From Phialocephala subalpina (Eukaryota; Ascomycota; Leotiomycetes; Helotiales; Mollisiaceae): a stretch of 64,000 nucleotides of DNA. This document shows, piece after piece, positions 45,923-57,422 of this stretch. A program made the position numbers and the translations under genes. The notes under the pieces were generated by a model that was not told the origin of the DNA, ran no database searches, and saw only the letters and a list, made by a program, of their open reading frames with translations. The stretch covers positions 1,648,344 through 1,712,343 of the forward strand of contig FJOG01000005.1 of assembly GCA_900073065.1 (NCBI GenBank), written 5' to 3'. The number at the start of each line of letters is the position of its first letter. Within the stretch, counting starts at the first letter, position 1.

Positions 45923-47045
45923 CACTGAGTCCATGGTCAACGGATGTGGGGTGCGTTGCGCTACGCAAGGTTTCTTCTGACACGGTGTACGGAGTTATGC
46001 AGACCGAGTGATGAAATTTGGATGTCTATAAGAATTTTGCCATCGCTAGGAGAAAAGTCCCCCTCGTCTCCCCGCATTTACAGGGAATTGTGGGGTGCAG
46101 GGTCCCATGATTTCATGGCGGCAACGATTGCGTTCTCAGCGTTTGCGGCACCTGCAGTCGGCAAGCATTAATGCCAAGGAATTAACCGAACAGTTAAAGG
46201 GGTTACTTAAAATACCAAGTCCTTTCAGTAGATGATGAATAACCTCCTCACAAGAATTAGCCCGAGAAAAAGCCTGGCTAGATGAAGGGGTGGGTTGGAA
46301 GAGTTTCTAAGACAAAGGATTCAAGAAGAACACAAGAAGTAACGATGTTAGATTTGAAATTTTCAGCGGAAATAAGGGTTCAAAAGCCAAAAGTGCAATA
46401 AACACATTTTTAATCGAAATTTGAAAATAGACATGTATGTAAATGGTAGGCTGAATTGAAAACTTGAAATACCCTACGAGGAGATATTGTTTTCCCCTCG
46501 ATTGATAGCATTTTATAGTTACAACTTATTTTACAAGTCAAAAAGAGAGCGACTTTTGTATCTTCTGGGCCTCTTCGAAAATTCAAACAAAACCCACGAA
46601 GCCAATGTTCTTCAGAAATTCGGCAAAAAGCCCAGCGCAAAAGCTCGTGAAGACTTGTCAGGTCTATTGCAGTCCATTCATGGGTCGGCTCGGCCCATTG
46701 GAAAACGGTCCATTCTATCGATCTTCAACCTGCCCGGTTGATCAAAGCGTTTCCTATAGAGGCTTTCCCATCGAATAGATGGCTTGTTAAGCACTAAATT
46801 CTGATGGATGTGCGATCCTAAATAAAGTTTTTGCTAAGTGTCAACCCCCTAATTTTAGTGCTGCCACCCCCTTTTTAACCCCGCTCCTAGCCTCTCCCTT
46901 TTTAGCTGAAGGTTATTAAGATGGCCCCCCCCCCCCCTAATCGGCCACCTTTTACACCAAAAATCGCGATTTTTAGCCTTTAATAACTCTACTAAAATTT
47001 AATATAATTCTTTAAAACTTAAAATATAAACTCTTTATATAAAAT
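45923..47045. other. Intergenic; possible transposon end next to the assembly gap
   Basis: No gene seen. From about 46,835 the sequence turns into C-run-rich DNA (TCAACCCCC, CCACCCCC, a 13-C run at 46,925-46,937), a 16-bp palindrome AAAAATCGCGATTTTT (46959-46974) and then AT-rich DNA up to the gap. Confidence 0.4.
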
Positions 47046-47564
47046 NNNNNNNNNNNNNNNNNNNNNNNNNNNNNNNNNNNNNNNNNNNNNNNNNNNNNNN
47101 NNNNNNNNNNNNNNNNNNNNNNNNNNNNNNNNNNNNNNNNNNNNNNNNNNNNNNNNNNNNNNNNNNNNNNNNNNNNNNNNNNNNNNNNNNNNNNNNNNNN
47201 NNNNNNNNNNNNNNNNNNNNNNNNNNNNNNNNNNNNNNNNNNNNNNNNNNNNNNNNNNNNNNNNNNNNNNNNNNNNNNNNNNNNNNNNNNNNNNNNNNNN
47301 NNNNNNNNNNNNNNNNNNNNNNNNNNNNNNNNNNNNNNNNNNNNNNNNNNNNNNNNNNNNNNNNNNNNNNNNNNNNNNNNNNNNNNNNNNNNNNNNNNNN
47401 NNNNNNNNNNNNNNNNNNNNNNNNNNNNNNNNNNNNNNNNNNNNNNNNNNNNNNNNNNNNNNNNNNNNNNNNNNNNNNNNNNNNNNNNNNNNNNNNNNNN
47501 NNNNNNNNNNNNNNNNNNNNNNNNNNNNNNNNNNNNNNNNNNNNNNNNNNNNNNNNNNNNNNNN
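47046..47564. other. Assembly gap (519 N)
   Basis: Run of N. It is bounded by AT-rich sequence on the left and a G run followed by TTGA on the right; the ORF reported across it is an artefact. Confidence 1.
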
Positions 47565-47798
47565 GGGGGGGTTGATCTTAAACTGAGGTGCAACTCAATT
47601 GGAAAATTATATCCCTTAATCTAAAGAGATCTATTTTTTACCAATCAAGTGAGAAACCTTTAATGCCCTTGAATATCATCAACTAAACCTAATACATAGT
47701 AGCACTCGGGATGACCGACTTAAGCTCCCTGCAGATCTCATGGGTGGCATTAATTTAGGGTTTCAAGTAACTCATGCGTTTGCTTCAGCCCTGCCTAC

Positions 47799-49741
47799 TT
47801 ACAATCTTGCTCTTTCTAGTGCTGCGCTCTTTTGCAATCTCTCTCCCCTAACCCGAAGCACGTGTTTCTTGATCTTTCCACTCCCTGTCTTTGGGAAATC
47901 CTCCCCCTCACTGAGCCACCATATATGTACAGGCGCTTTATGCCAACCCAATGTCTCGTGCACAAATTTTCGCAGGACCTCCAACGGTGGCTTCTCATTC
48001 TGTGGCCTGTGTTGTAAGAAAGCCGCCACAGTCTCGCCGTATTTGGGGCACGGAATCCCCACCACACTTGATTGAACGACGGACGGGTGTTGCACAAGTC
48101 GTTCTTCAATCTCAAGTGGATAAATGTTCTCCCCACCTACGGAGATTATTTCATGTTAGCACAACTTCTTGTTCTCGGACAGTTGGGTAACTGGGTAGAG
48201 TCGCTGGACATGGACACACCTCTAATAATGACATCTTTAATCCGGCCAGTGATGCTGCAATATCCTTCCTTGTCGAACATTGCTTCGTCACCAGTGTGCA
48301 TCCATAGGATTCCATTCTCGTCGGTTCTCATCACCTCCGCTGTCTTTGCCGGGTTCTGCCAATATCCCTTCTGCAGAGAGAATCCAGCAACACAGAGTTC
48401 TCCTCTTGATCCAAGTGGCAGTATATTTCCGTCTACGTCGATAATCTTAGCTTTGGTATGAGGCAGTATTTTCCCTACTGTTGACAGACGCTTCTCTATT
48501 GGGTCGTCTGTGAAGGTCATGAAGGTAGCAGGCGAGGTCTCAGTCATCCCTGAAGGTGTCAACGTAGTTTTATATGGTTAATCATGGAACGACTTACCAT
48601 AAGTATTCGTTAGTTCGGTCAGGTTCATCGTATTGCGAAGGTCCTCCATCAGTTTTCGTGGAGCCGGAGCTCCGCCCACTATCCCAGTTCGCAGGTCCGA
48701 AAAGTCCATGGTTTCATTTGCAAGCATCAATTCAGCAGAGAACATTGCAGGGACGCCGTGCAGCGCCGTACACCGCTCCTTTGATACAGCTTGCAAGACT
48801 GCTGCTGGATTGAAAGTCTCGCTTGGAAAGACAATGCAGGCTCCGTGAGTGAGAACTGCCAACAAGCCAAGAACAAGACCGAAGCAATGGAAAAGCGGCG
48901 GAGGACAGCATATAACTTCATTGTGGCTGAGTCGCATGCGATCACCGATGAATCGACCATTATTGACGATGTTACTATGAATGGTAAGCAATAATTAGAT
49001 GCGGTGAGGTGAAAGGCAACAATACTTGTGGGTCAGCATGGCAGCTTTTGGACTACCTGTTGTACCGCTGGTAAATTGAAGATTGCAAACATCGCTGGCC
49101 TCCACCGTTCGCATTCTAGCATCCAATTGACAGTCAGAAACATCCCGCCCAAGTTCAACAAATGAATCATATCTCACGAAGCGACTGAGACGCTCTGGCT
49201 TGAGCAAGATGACGTTTTTGAGCCTTGGCAAATTTGCGCTGTGAAGTTCTGCATTCAGAGAGTTCAGGATCGCGGCGTTTGAGACTTTCCCGATAGATGG
49301 TATAGTAAAAATGATTTTACATTCTGTTTCTTACAGTTACTTTCAAGTTTCAAATTTCGGTACGGGAGTTTGACGCGTACCTGAATGTTTCAGTGCTGAT
49401 TTGAGCTCGAGAGCCGTATATGTGTTGTTAAACACAACCAACACAGCACCAACATGAGAAGCAGCAAACAACAACTCCACATACGGGAGACAGTTGCCAG
49501 CCATGACGCCAATATGATCTCCCCGAACGATTCCCGCGGCCATGAGTCCTTTCGCAACTTTCAGAGTCCGGCGATAGAAATCCATGTATGTGATACGGTA
49601 GTTGTCTTCAGCAAACACTAGGCACTTTCTAGATGGGCCATCTTCAGCTTTTTGTAACAGAAGCTGGCTGAGTGTTATGTTCCAGAGTTTCTCGTCGGTT
49701 GGCCCCGCGATGAGCGAGAGTTTGGATGGAATTCCAGACAT
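47799..49741 (-). CDS. AMP-dependent acyl-CoA synthetase with PTS1 (ARL), 567 aa
   Basis: Five exons: 49741-49381, 49323-49026, 48974-48598, 48549-48220, 48136-47799, all phases fit (567 residues). It activates a carboxylic acid to its acyl-CoA via an acyl-AMP. ANL-family motifs in order: [16 protein letters not shown] (P-loop), THGVPAMF-type substrate pocket ([12 protein letters not shown]), [43 protein letters not shown], and [11 protein letters not shown] with catalytic Lys at about 543. The C-terminus ERARL ends in ARL, an allowed peroxisomal PTS1. No mitochondrial presequence. It is divergent from the carboxylase beta gene (435 bp between starts). The acyl chain is not predictable; isovaleric, 3-methylcrotonic or a terpenoid acid would suit the cluster. 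Confidence 0.88.
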
Positions 49742-50176
49742 GATTCTGTTGATACAATCGACCTCTTTCAAAATCACCAGTCAAAAGCTACGCAGAGCTG
49801 GACAAATGATCACATCAAGGTCAGAAATAACTTGTAATGGGCCACTGCGTTAAACTTGAGCTCCTACCGGCAAAGAGCTCCCGCATCTCATTTGATCATC
49901 GCCACCATTTTCCCGGGCGCCCAGGGGCGCGGATGGGTTCCAAAGTGGGGAGCGGGGTGTGCCGTGTGGTCCTCCGGGCAGAGATGCCGTCCCGGACCGC
50001 GGCATAAATGGCCCTCTAGGAACCGAGTAGCTCGGGAAGCAACATCCGTAGTAGACTTGCATAATGCATATTGCATATTGATGAATTGAACATGGCAATT
50101 CCTCTACTCCCAATGACCCCACCAAATTGACATTGACATCTCACGCGTCAGATTCTCAAGCTTCCAAATCGACAAT
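49742..50176. promoter_or_regulatory. Bidirectional promoter with a CGGACCG element
   Basis: 435 bp, GC-rich from 49,880 to 50,035, between the acyl-CoA synthetase (-) and carboxylase beta (+). CGGACCG lies at 49993-49999 within CCGTCCCGGACCGCGG, matching half-sites in the other two cluster promoters. Confidence 0.5.
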
Positions 50177-52320
50177 ATGGCTTCCAACAATTCACACCAG
50201 AGCTCTCCACACCTACGGCACGATGCAACCCCATCCTCATTCCCTCAACTACCAAGTCTTCTGAATTCGAAGAATCCAGATTGGCAGACTAACCAATCGA
50301 AATGGAAGGAGATTCTGGCCAAACACGCGGAGGCACAGGTTGTAGCGGCCGCAGAAAGTAAAGCTCCTGCTGCGATTTCAAAACACACTGCGAGGCAGTT
50401 GCTGGGTAAGTTCTTGCCCAGCGCCATGTGTTGAAAGTGGCATACTCATATTTCTCGAAGCTCGGGACCGGGTAGCTCTGCTCAAGGATAATGGAACTCC
50501 GTTCCTGGAACTTTGTTCGTTCGCGGGGCATCAGCTTGATGAATCTTCTCCTTCCGCATCCTTGGTTGCTGGTATCGGTGTTGTTAGGTACGTAGCAACT
50601 ACTTCTGGCTCGGTTTTGAACCGATCTATTGATAGTTCCTAAATACGGATCTTTTTATTCTCTGGTTCTATGGAATACCTGGACGAATTTGTGCAAGTTC
50701 GCTAACTATAAATTCGCAGTGGGATAATCTGTATGATACTTGCGCACATTCCGACTTTGCAAGGCGGTGCTTGGAACGAGTACACTGGTAAGGAACCTGA
50801 CCAACCCGCATCATCTCAAGCAGAAAGCCCTAACATTTATCCCAGTATTGAAGCAAAACCGGATCACCGCGATAGCGACTGAAAACAATCTGCCACTGAT
50901 AGCTCTAGTACAATCCGTAAGTCCAGCTTGTATTCCAAACGCACCAAGCTTAGCTAGACTAATATGTCTCTAGGCCGGCGTTTTTCTTCCACAACAATTC
51001 CGTGTTTTCCACAAAGGGGGACAGATTTTCCGGGATCTCGCACTTCGATCGAAAAACGGAATGTCTAGCTGTGCCGTCGTTTTTGGATCCTCGACCGCTG
51101 GTGGAGCATACCACCCTGCTCTATCAGATTACACAATTTTTGTGAAGGACCAAGCTCAAGTGTTTCTAGGCGGTCCTCCTTTGGTGAAAATGGCTACTGG
51201 TGAAATCACTCAGGCTGAAGAGCTCGGGGGTGCAGATATGCATTCTAGTGTTACTGGGTTGTCGGATCAGTTGGCGGCAGATGAGTGAGTTTTTTGGGGA
51301 GGGCAGAAGTTCTCAGTACTGACAAATTTTAGGCTGGATGCGATACGGAAGGCAAGGGAGTGGGTCTTGACAACCTCTGCCACTTCCCAGCTTTATGAGA
51401 CAGCAAATTATGCAAGAGAGTCCCTTGAGCCCAAGTATGATGCCGAAGACTTGTTGAGTATTGTCAACCCGGATATTCGACTGCCACTGGACATGAAAGA
51501 GGTACTCTTAAGGATTGTCGATGACTCGAGGCTCAAACAGTTCAAGCCTCAGTTTGGACCTGGAATCATTACTGCTTGGGCACACATCCATGGTAAGGTC
51601 AACTTCCTACCCACCTGCTGCTTCCGATGCTCATAAAACATAGGTCGACTCACCGGCATAATCGCAAATCAGAACCCCGTCATCCTCCCAAACGAGTCTG
51701 ACAAAGCTGCAAACTTCATCAGGCTATGCAACCAAGGGTATGTCAACCAAACCTCCACCCCAAATCATCAGATGTAAGCCCACTAACATATTGGAACAAA
51801 AAGACGCAACCCAATAGTCTTCCTCCACAACGTAACCGGCTTCATGGTAGGTCTCAAAACCGAGCGCGCAGGCCTCATCAAAAAAGGCGCCCAACTCGTT
51901 AGCGCCGTAAGCACCAGCACAGTCCCGCATATCAGTATTCTCTGCGGGGCCTCCTACGGTGCAGGCAACTATGCCATGTGTGGACGCGCCTATGCCCCGC
52001 GCTTCCTCTTCGCGTGGCCCACTAGTCGCTGTTCTGTTATGGGGCCCGATCAGCTTGGGGGCGTAATGGAGACGATTGCACGGGATTCGGCGAAGAGGGT
52101 GGGGAAACAGGTTAAGGAGGGTGAATTAAGGAAGAGTGTGGATAGGTTCGGGGAGGAGGTTAGGAGGGATTCGGAGAGCTATCGGACGTCGGCTCATTTG
52201 TTGGATGATGGGGTTATTGATCCGAGGGATACGAGGGATGTGTTGGGGATGTGTTTGGAGGTTGTTAGTTTGGGGATGATTGAGGGGAATCCGGGGTTCA
52301 GGGGGCTTGCTAGGATTTGA
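50177..52320 (+). CDS. 3-methylcrotonyl-CoA carboxylase-type beta subunit (carboxyltransferase), 558 aa, C-terminus ARI
   Basis: Eight exons: 50177-50405, 50461-50587, 50720-50787, 50846-50916, 50974-51284, 51333-51592, 51644-51737, 51804-52320; phases all fit. The protein carries both crotonase-fold halves of the carboxyltransferase: [74 protein letters not shown], then [31 protein letters not shown] and [20 protein letters not shown]. It transfers carboxyl from biotin on the alpha subunit to a 3-methyl-2-enoyl-CoA. The N-terminus ([20 protein letters not shown]) is not a convincing mitochondrial presequence and the C-terminus GLARI resembles a weak PTS1, whereas mitochondrial MCC beta usually ends near VFRM. 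Geranyl-CoA carboxylase-like specificity is an alternative. Confidence 0.9.
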
Positions 52321-52483
52321 GAACGTATAATCTTTATCAGTGTCATAGAAACATTACTCCTCTTAAATGCATATTATCCCACACCAAAATAATACGCGAA
52401 ACCATATTACCTTAAATTCACATCATTCCATACTCGCAGTTGAACGGGATTAAAATGTTGAAAGGCCGAATATAATTTAATGC

Positions 52484-54040
52484 CTACAATTTACTCTCCC
52501 GCCCAAGAGCCTCCAGATCCCTCCTCTCCTGCGAAAACGCCAGATCAGAAAGAATCTCCTCACTCCCCCCACCCACAACCATAACCCTAACATCCCTACT
52601 AATCTGCTCGATCCTGGCCCCCTTCCCCGTCCTCGAATACCCCATCCCTCCCATGACCTGCTGACTCTCCCTCACAGCCTCCTCCAACGCCCTGCCCGCT
52701 GCGACCTTTAGCAGCGCAACTAACCCACCGTATCTCAACTCTTCCGCCGTTTCGTCGGCTGTGTATTTTTTGTTCCGGACGGCGTGCCCGTTGGCCATTG
52801 CGACGAGCGTCTCCATCAGGGCGTGTGCGGGCAGGATCTTGAGCGCGATGTTCGAAAACTTTGTGCGGATTGCTTGGTGCTCGATTAGGGGCTTACCGAA
52901 GGTCTTGCGGGTCAGGGCGTGCAAGTAGGCGTCGGCCATGCATTCGCGTGCCATTCGCAGACTTGTGCAGGCGAGCCAGAGGCGCTCGTGGTTGAAGTCT
53001 GATCGGGACAGTATCAGTCAGTAGTGGGCTTTATTTTCTTTGACAAGGTATAATATAACTTACTCGACATGATGATTTTGAACCCTTCGTTTTCTCTCCC
53101 GAGGAGGTTTGCAACGGGGACTTCTACGTCGTCGAATTCAAGATATGTCGAGCCTGTTGTTACAATTAAAGGAGGATTTCGGTGTTGTGTTTAATGGTAC
53201 TTACCACTTGCTGAGACCCCTGAGTTCAAGATCTTCCTGCGAGATACACCCTTCGCATCCAAGGGAATGACCAGGGCAGAGATTCCCCCCTTCCCCTGTC
53301 TGCCGGTTCGAACAGCGGCCGTAGCGTGAGTAGCCCACATGCCATTCGTAATCCACTTCTTAGCTCCATTGACCACATACACATCTCCCTTTCGTTCTGC
53401 GGTCGTCCTGATACCCGCAACATCCGAGCCAGCTACCAAGATCAGCCCTTACTCTTGAGACAGACACGGGAGAAGAACTCACCATCAGGCTCAGTAACAC
53501 CCAAGCAGAAACGACTCTCTCCGCGAATCACAGACGGCAGAAATCGTTCCTTCTGCTCATCTGAGCCAAAGTTGACTACAGGTGGACATCCAATTGAGTC
53601 TCCGCAACCGAGAGCCCAGATCACTCCCAAATATCCGCAGCGCGCAATCTCGTCGATGCAAATGAGATCGTGAAAAGCGTCCCAGTCTTTGGCTTCGATA
53701 CCACCTGGTAGTGTGACGCCATCGAGGTACTTTGCTATTGCGGCGGGGTTGAGTGTAACGGCTGTGTAGCCTCGCGCGGAGTATTCCAGAAGTACCTGAG
53801 GGACATGGCGTTTAGCTCGTATTGTTTTTGTGGTTAAACTTACGCCAGAGAAGAAGAAAGAGGGATACAAACCTCCTTAGGCACTGCTCCAGCAGCCTCC
53901 CAGTCCGCGCAGTTTGGGGTGATTTTCTCGGCGATGTAGGCCCTCACTTCGTCTCGGAGTTTTTCATGAGAGGCATTGTAGTAAGGGAAGGATTTTCGTG
54001 AGTACCAGGTCGGCTCTGTGAAAGGTATCGAAGGTGCCAT
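52484..54040 (-). CDS. Acyl-CoA dehydrogenase with PTS1 (SKL), 437 aa
   Basis: Five exons: 54040-53873, 53795-53483, 53432-53205, 53153-53064, 52998-52484; total 437 residues with every phase consistent. Motifs in order: FCLGVTEPDAGSDVAGIRTT (FAD/substrate strand), VYVVNGAKKWITNGMWATH, LEFDDVEVPVANLLGRENEG, NHERLWLACTSLRMARECMA, RKTFGKPLIEHQAIRTKFSN, QVMGGMGYSRTGKGARIEQI and GGGSEEILSDLAF. It should desaturate an acyl-CoA at C2-C3; in this cluster an isovaleryl-CoA-dehydrogenase-like role is the best guess. No mitochondrial presequence, and the C-terminus is GRESKL, a canonical PTS1. Peroxisomal acyl-CoA dehydrogenases rather than oxidases occur in some filamentous fungi. It is divergent from the regulator gene. 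Confidence 0.9.
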
Positions 54041-54827
54041 TGTTACTAGTATTAAATGTTCTCCTACTAAAAGGTCGTTTTGAAGCAGCTCATGGCCGAT
54101 GTAATTGATAGTGGCTTGCTTTAATAAGTCAAGCCGGGTGCAAATCGGGAGCTACGTCGAACAAATGCATTAGCTCTGGAATAGTATGGGGTAAGGTACC
54201 TGGGTCTCGGAACAGTTCGCCGAGCTAGTGGCAAAGAGTAAGTACGGTCCGGCCGGACCGTGTGATAATGACGAGAAGCACTTGACTACAAAATAATGTA
54301 ACGATCTCCCGCTTTCCTAGGAGACTTGTACAGTAGATGAATAGGAAACAACTCGTAATGAGAAAAACCATCACGCTTTTCTAGAAAGACAGATATTAGG
54401 AATGTCTGCTTCGAGGTTTGGGTTTGCCGCCAGCGTTTGAACCTCAACTCCGAAACAGGCGAAACCACAGAATTGAGTTGCAACAGGACTTGAACGATGT
54501 GTTAAACAACATCTTAACAACGAATAATCTTGCAAACCCCAGTCTTAACATACTTATTCATAGAGTTCTTATGATGGGAAATCTTAATGTGCCTCAACGA
54601 CGTCGCCGTCGTCGCCCCTCCACGTGATCCTCAACATGCTAAGACACTAGGACCCTAGCGGCACCCCGCGTTAGACTCTGCGGGGATCAACCAGTCCGCA
54701 GCAACGAAGTTCTTCAATCATCAACCACCATAGTCGCCTCCCAACGTACCTGGAATACCGGAACGAAACGATTCCTGTGCTTAACTTCAATTGCACCCAT
54801 TTCCGCTCGCGAGCGACTTCAGCACTC
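54041..54827. promoter_or_regulatory. Bidirectional promoter with an 18-bp palindrome
   Basis: 787 bp between the acyl-CoA dehydrogenase (-) and the Zn2Cys6 regulator (+). ACGGTCCGGCCGGACCGT at 54244-54261 is a perfect palindrome, 204 bp upstream of the dehydrogenase ATG. It is built from CGGTCCG and its inverse. Confidence 0.6.
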
Positions 54828-57287
54828 ATGTCCTCGCAAAGCCCTCCTGATCGCGACGAGTACCCGTATCCCCGTATCAGGCGGATTTCGCAGGCTTGCC
54901 TGAATTGCAGGTCAGGAGCCTCACCTCAAGCTCTATTTCAGTGCCCCACTCTTACTTACAAGTCACTAGGCGGAAGAAGGCCAAGTGCTCAGGTGATAAA
55001 CCAATATGCAGGAATTGCCGCAGACTTTCCCAAGTTTGCCAGTATCAAGAGGGGAGCAATCCGCGGCCCAGAGGGAATCAGGAGAGGCTACAGAATGAGT
55101 CGGAAGAGCCGGACGATCATCCATGCCGGAGATACGATGTGAATTTTTCTTTTGACGTTTGGAAAAGCCTACCTGGGGACTTGTTGCTGACAGCTGTAAT
55201 CAGGATCAATTGGCTACTAGAATCTCAGCCTTCGAGGGCAAGCTTGATGAGTTGCTAAGCACAATGAATAAGTGAGTAGTAGTGACTTGGTTACCATCAT
55301 AAATCTTGCCGGGAAAGCCGTTTGCTGATCCTCCACAGATTTCTCCCGATGTTTCAAAATCAACGAGGAACCACCTCTGTTCTTTCTACTGAGGGTACAC
55401 ATCCGAATTCGGTGCCTTATCCATTCAGTTCTAGCCATATCAAAACGCCAAGTGCTTCATATCAAGCTATATCGAATGTGGGAGGGTAAGTTAAGACCCT
55501 CACGTTACAATTCATAAACTTACAAGCGCAGGTCCCTGATTGAGCTGCCACCTGGACAAGTTGCGTCATCTCTGATCGACCTATACTTTTCGCGCGTTCA
55601 CAACCAGCCATACTCCTTCTTTCATGAACAAAGTTTCCGGCAGAGATACGCAAACGGCTTAGTGCCGGAATACCTCATCTTTGCCATGCTAGCGTCTTCG
55701 CTGCGGTTCTCAACAGATGCGTTCTATCAAACTAAGCAACAGGATATCATTATGGCGTACGCAAGCAGGTCGTGGAGTTATATAGTCCAAGAATGGTTCG
55801 CTACCGAGAGTGATCCAGATCTTCAGATCTGTCAAGCGATCACTCTTCTCTCTATCATAGACTTTACTGGTATGTAACTTCCTCTTGGAAACATTTCATG
55901 TTCAGATGCTAAGCAATCTCTCATAACTAGCTGGACGCCGACACCCAGGCTGGATGAAAATTGGGCTCTGCATCCGAATTGCCCAGGAACTAGGACTAAT
56001 GCTAGAACCTGACTCCTCACTTAGCATTTCCGACCGAGAAGAGCGGCGTCGAGTCTTCTGGTCCATCTACACCCTCGACAAACTTTGCTCCTGCGGACGA
56101 GCACGTCCATCCGCAATCCTCGACGCCCAGTGCCAAGTCCAGCTTCCAGGCCACGAAATTGACTTCCGCAACGGCATCTCGAAGAAAACCCAAACGCTAA
56201 AACAAGCCTTCTCCACAGTTGACACGCAAGACGAACGTCCAAGCCACCTTGCCTTAGTTGTCCTAGTTGCCTCTATTATCGGCAAATGCGCCCAGCACAT
56301 GATTCACGACCATGGGAGGACCGAAGGCTGTCTTCCACCCTGGGACTCGAAATCGGACTTCGCCATGATCCACTCCACGCTCCTACAACTGGAAACCCAA
56401 TTTGAGATCGGGAATAATATTGAAGAAGCCGTCTCTGTGCAAGAATGTTGCGAAACTGGCGTGTACGATATGCAGATAGTTGGCCCGACAATCTTCGCCT
56501 ACGCCCTCTTCTACACCTCGCAATGTCTGCTTCACCATCCGTTCCTCCTGTACCAACAGTCTAAATCCCGAGGTGCGAAACCGCCTGCTAGTTTCCTTAG
56601 TCGGGCTCTGCAAAGCGGCAGGGAAAATGCTTATCTCATGTCCAAACTGCTCGTTGATGCCGAAGCGATGGGTTGTTCTGTAGTTTACTCGTTCTTTGGA
56701 TACTGTACCACGGTCTGTGCAAGTATCCACACCATGTATCTAAATCACCAGAACATCGAGTGTCACGAGCAAGCACGGCAATGTCTAACTAGTCAGCGAG
56801 CATTCCTAGAGCAGTATGCGATGGTCTGGTCAAATGGCAAGAACATGGTATGCAGCCGCCCCTTCCTTCTCCTTTCCCTTCCAAACATCTACTGACTTGA
56901 ATATGCAACCAGATCGGCATCCTCGACAAATTAGTCTCCCAACCCTCCCTGATCCTCGCCGTCGTAGTCGCTACCCCCCGCTTCGAGCTCCTCGACCGTG
57001 AGCAGGTGGTTGATTTATGGGCCGCAGTGGACTACACCACCATGTCGCAAGAGGCTATGCGCAGCGCTGCGTCGAGAGCTAGTATGGATGTGCTGTCGCC
57101 CGTGAACTGGGATTCGGTGTTTGGCGCGAATGGGAACACGAATACTATTGGGGGGGATTCAATGCAGGGGAGTTCTGCGGACGGAGCACAGGGCGGTAGA
57201 TTGACCGTTTATAACGGTGCGATGCCACCCGGGATGTCGCCTTTCTCAACGTTTTTCAATGATGCGGGCTTGAATTTTGGGGCTTGA
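54828..57287 (+). CDS. Zn2Cys6 transcription factor, likely cluster regulator (698 aa)
   Basis: Seven exons: 54828-54910, 54970-55138, 55204-55271, 55339-55485, 55532-55869, 55931-56847, 56913-57287; phases all fit (698 residues). The binuclear zinc cluster has Cys at 24, 27, 34, 41, 44 and 51 (spacing CX2CX6CX6CX2CX6C), with KKAKCSGDKPICRNC in the middle. A short linker and a coiled coil (ATRISAFEGKLDELLSTMNK) follow, suggesting a dimer that binds paired CGG triplets. The fungal_trans middle homology region covers about residues 160-450 (RVHNQPYSFFHEQSF, GWMKIGLCIRIAQELGL, RRRVFWSIYTLDKLCSCGR). It sits inside the catabolic cluster and is divergent from the acyl-CoA dehydrogenase; CGGTCCG palindromes in the cluster promoters are its likely targets. 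Confidence 0.9.
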
Positions 57288-57422
57288 ATCGGGGCCTGCA
57301 TGCATGAGGCTCTTGGAACAGCAAACTGTCGATGCTAGAGTTGGAATCTGGCCGTCACCTAAGACACCTGTCACAATAAGCCCTCAATTACAAACTAATC
57401 TGTACAAACGATTTACTACCAC

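Noticed and set aside
47012..47593. 193-codon ORF across the N run
   Set aside because: Artefact of translating the assembly gap.
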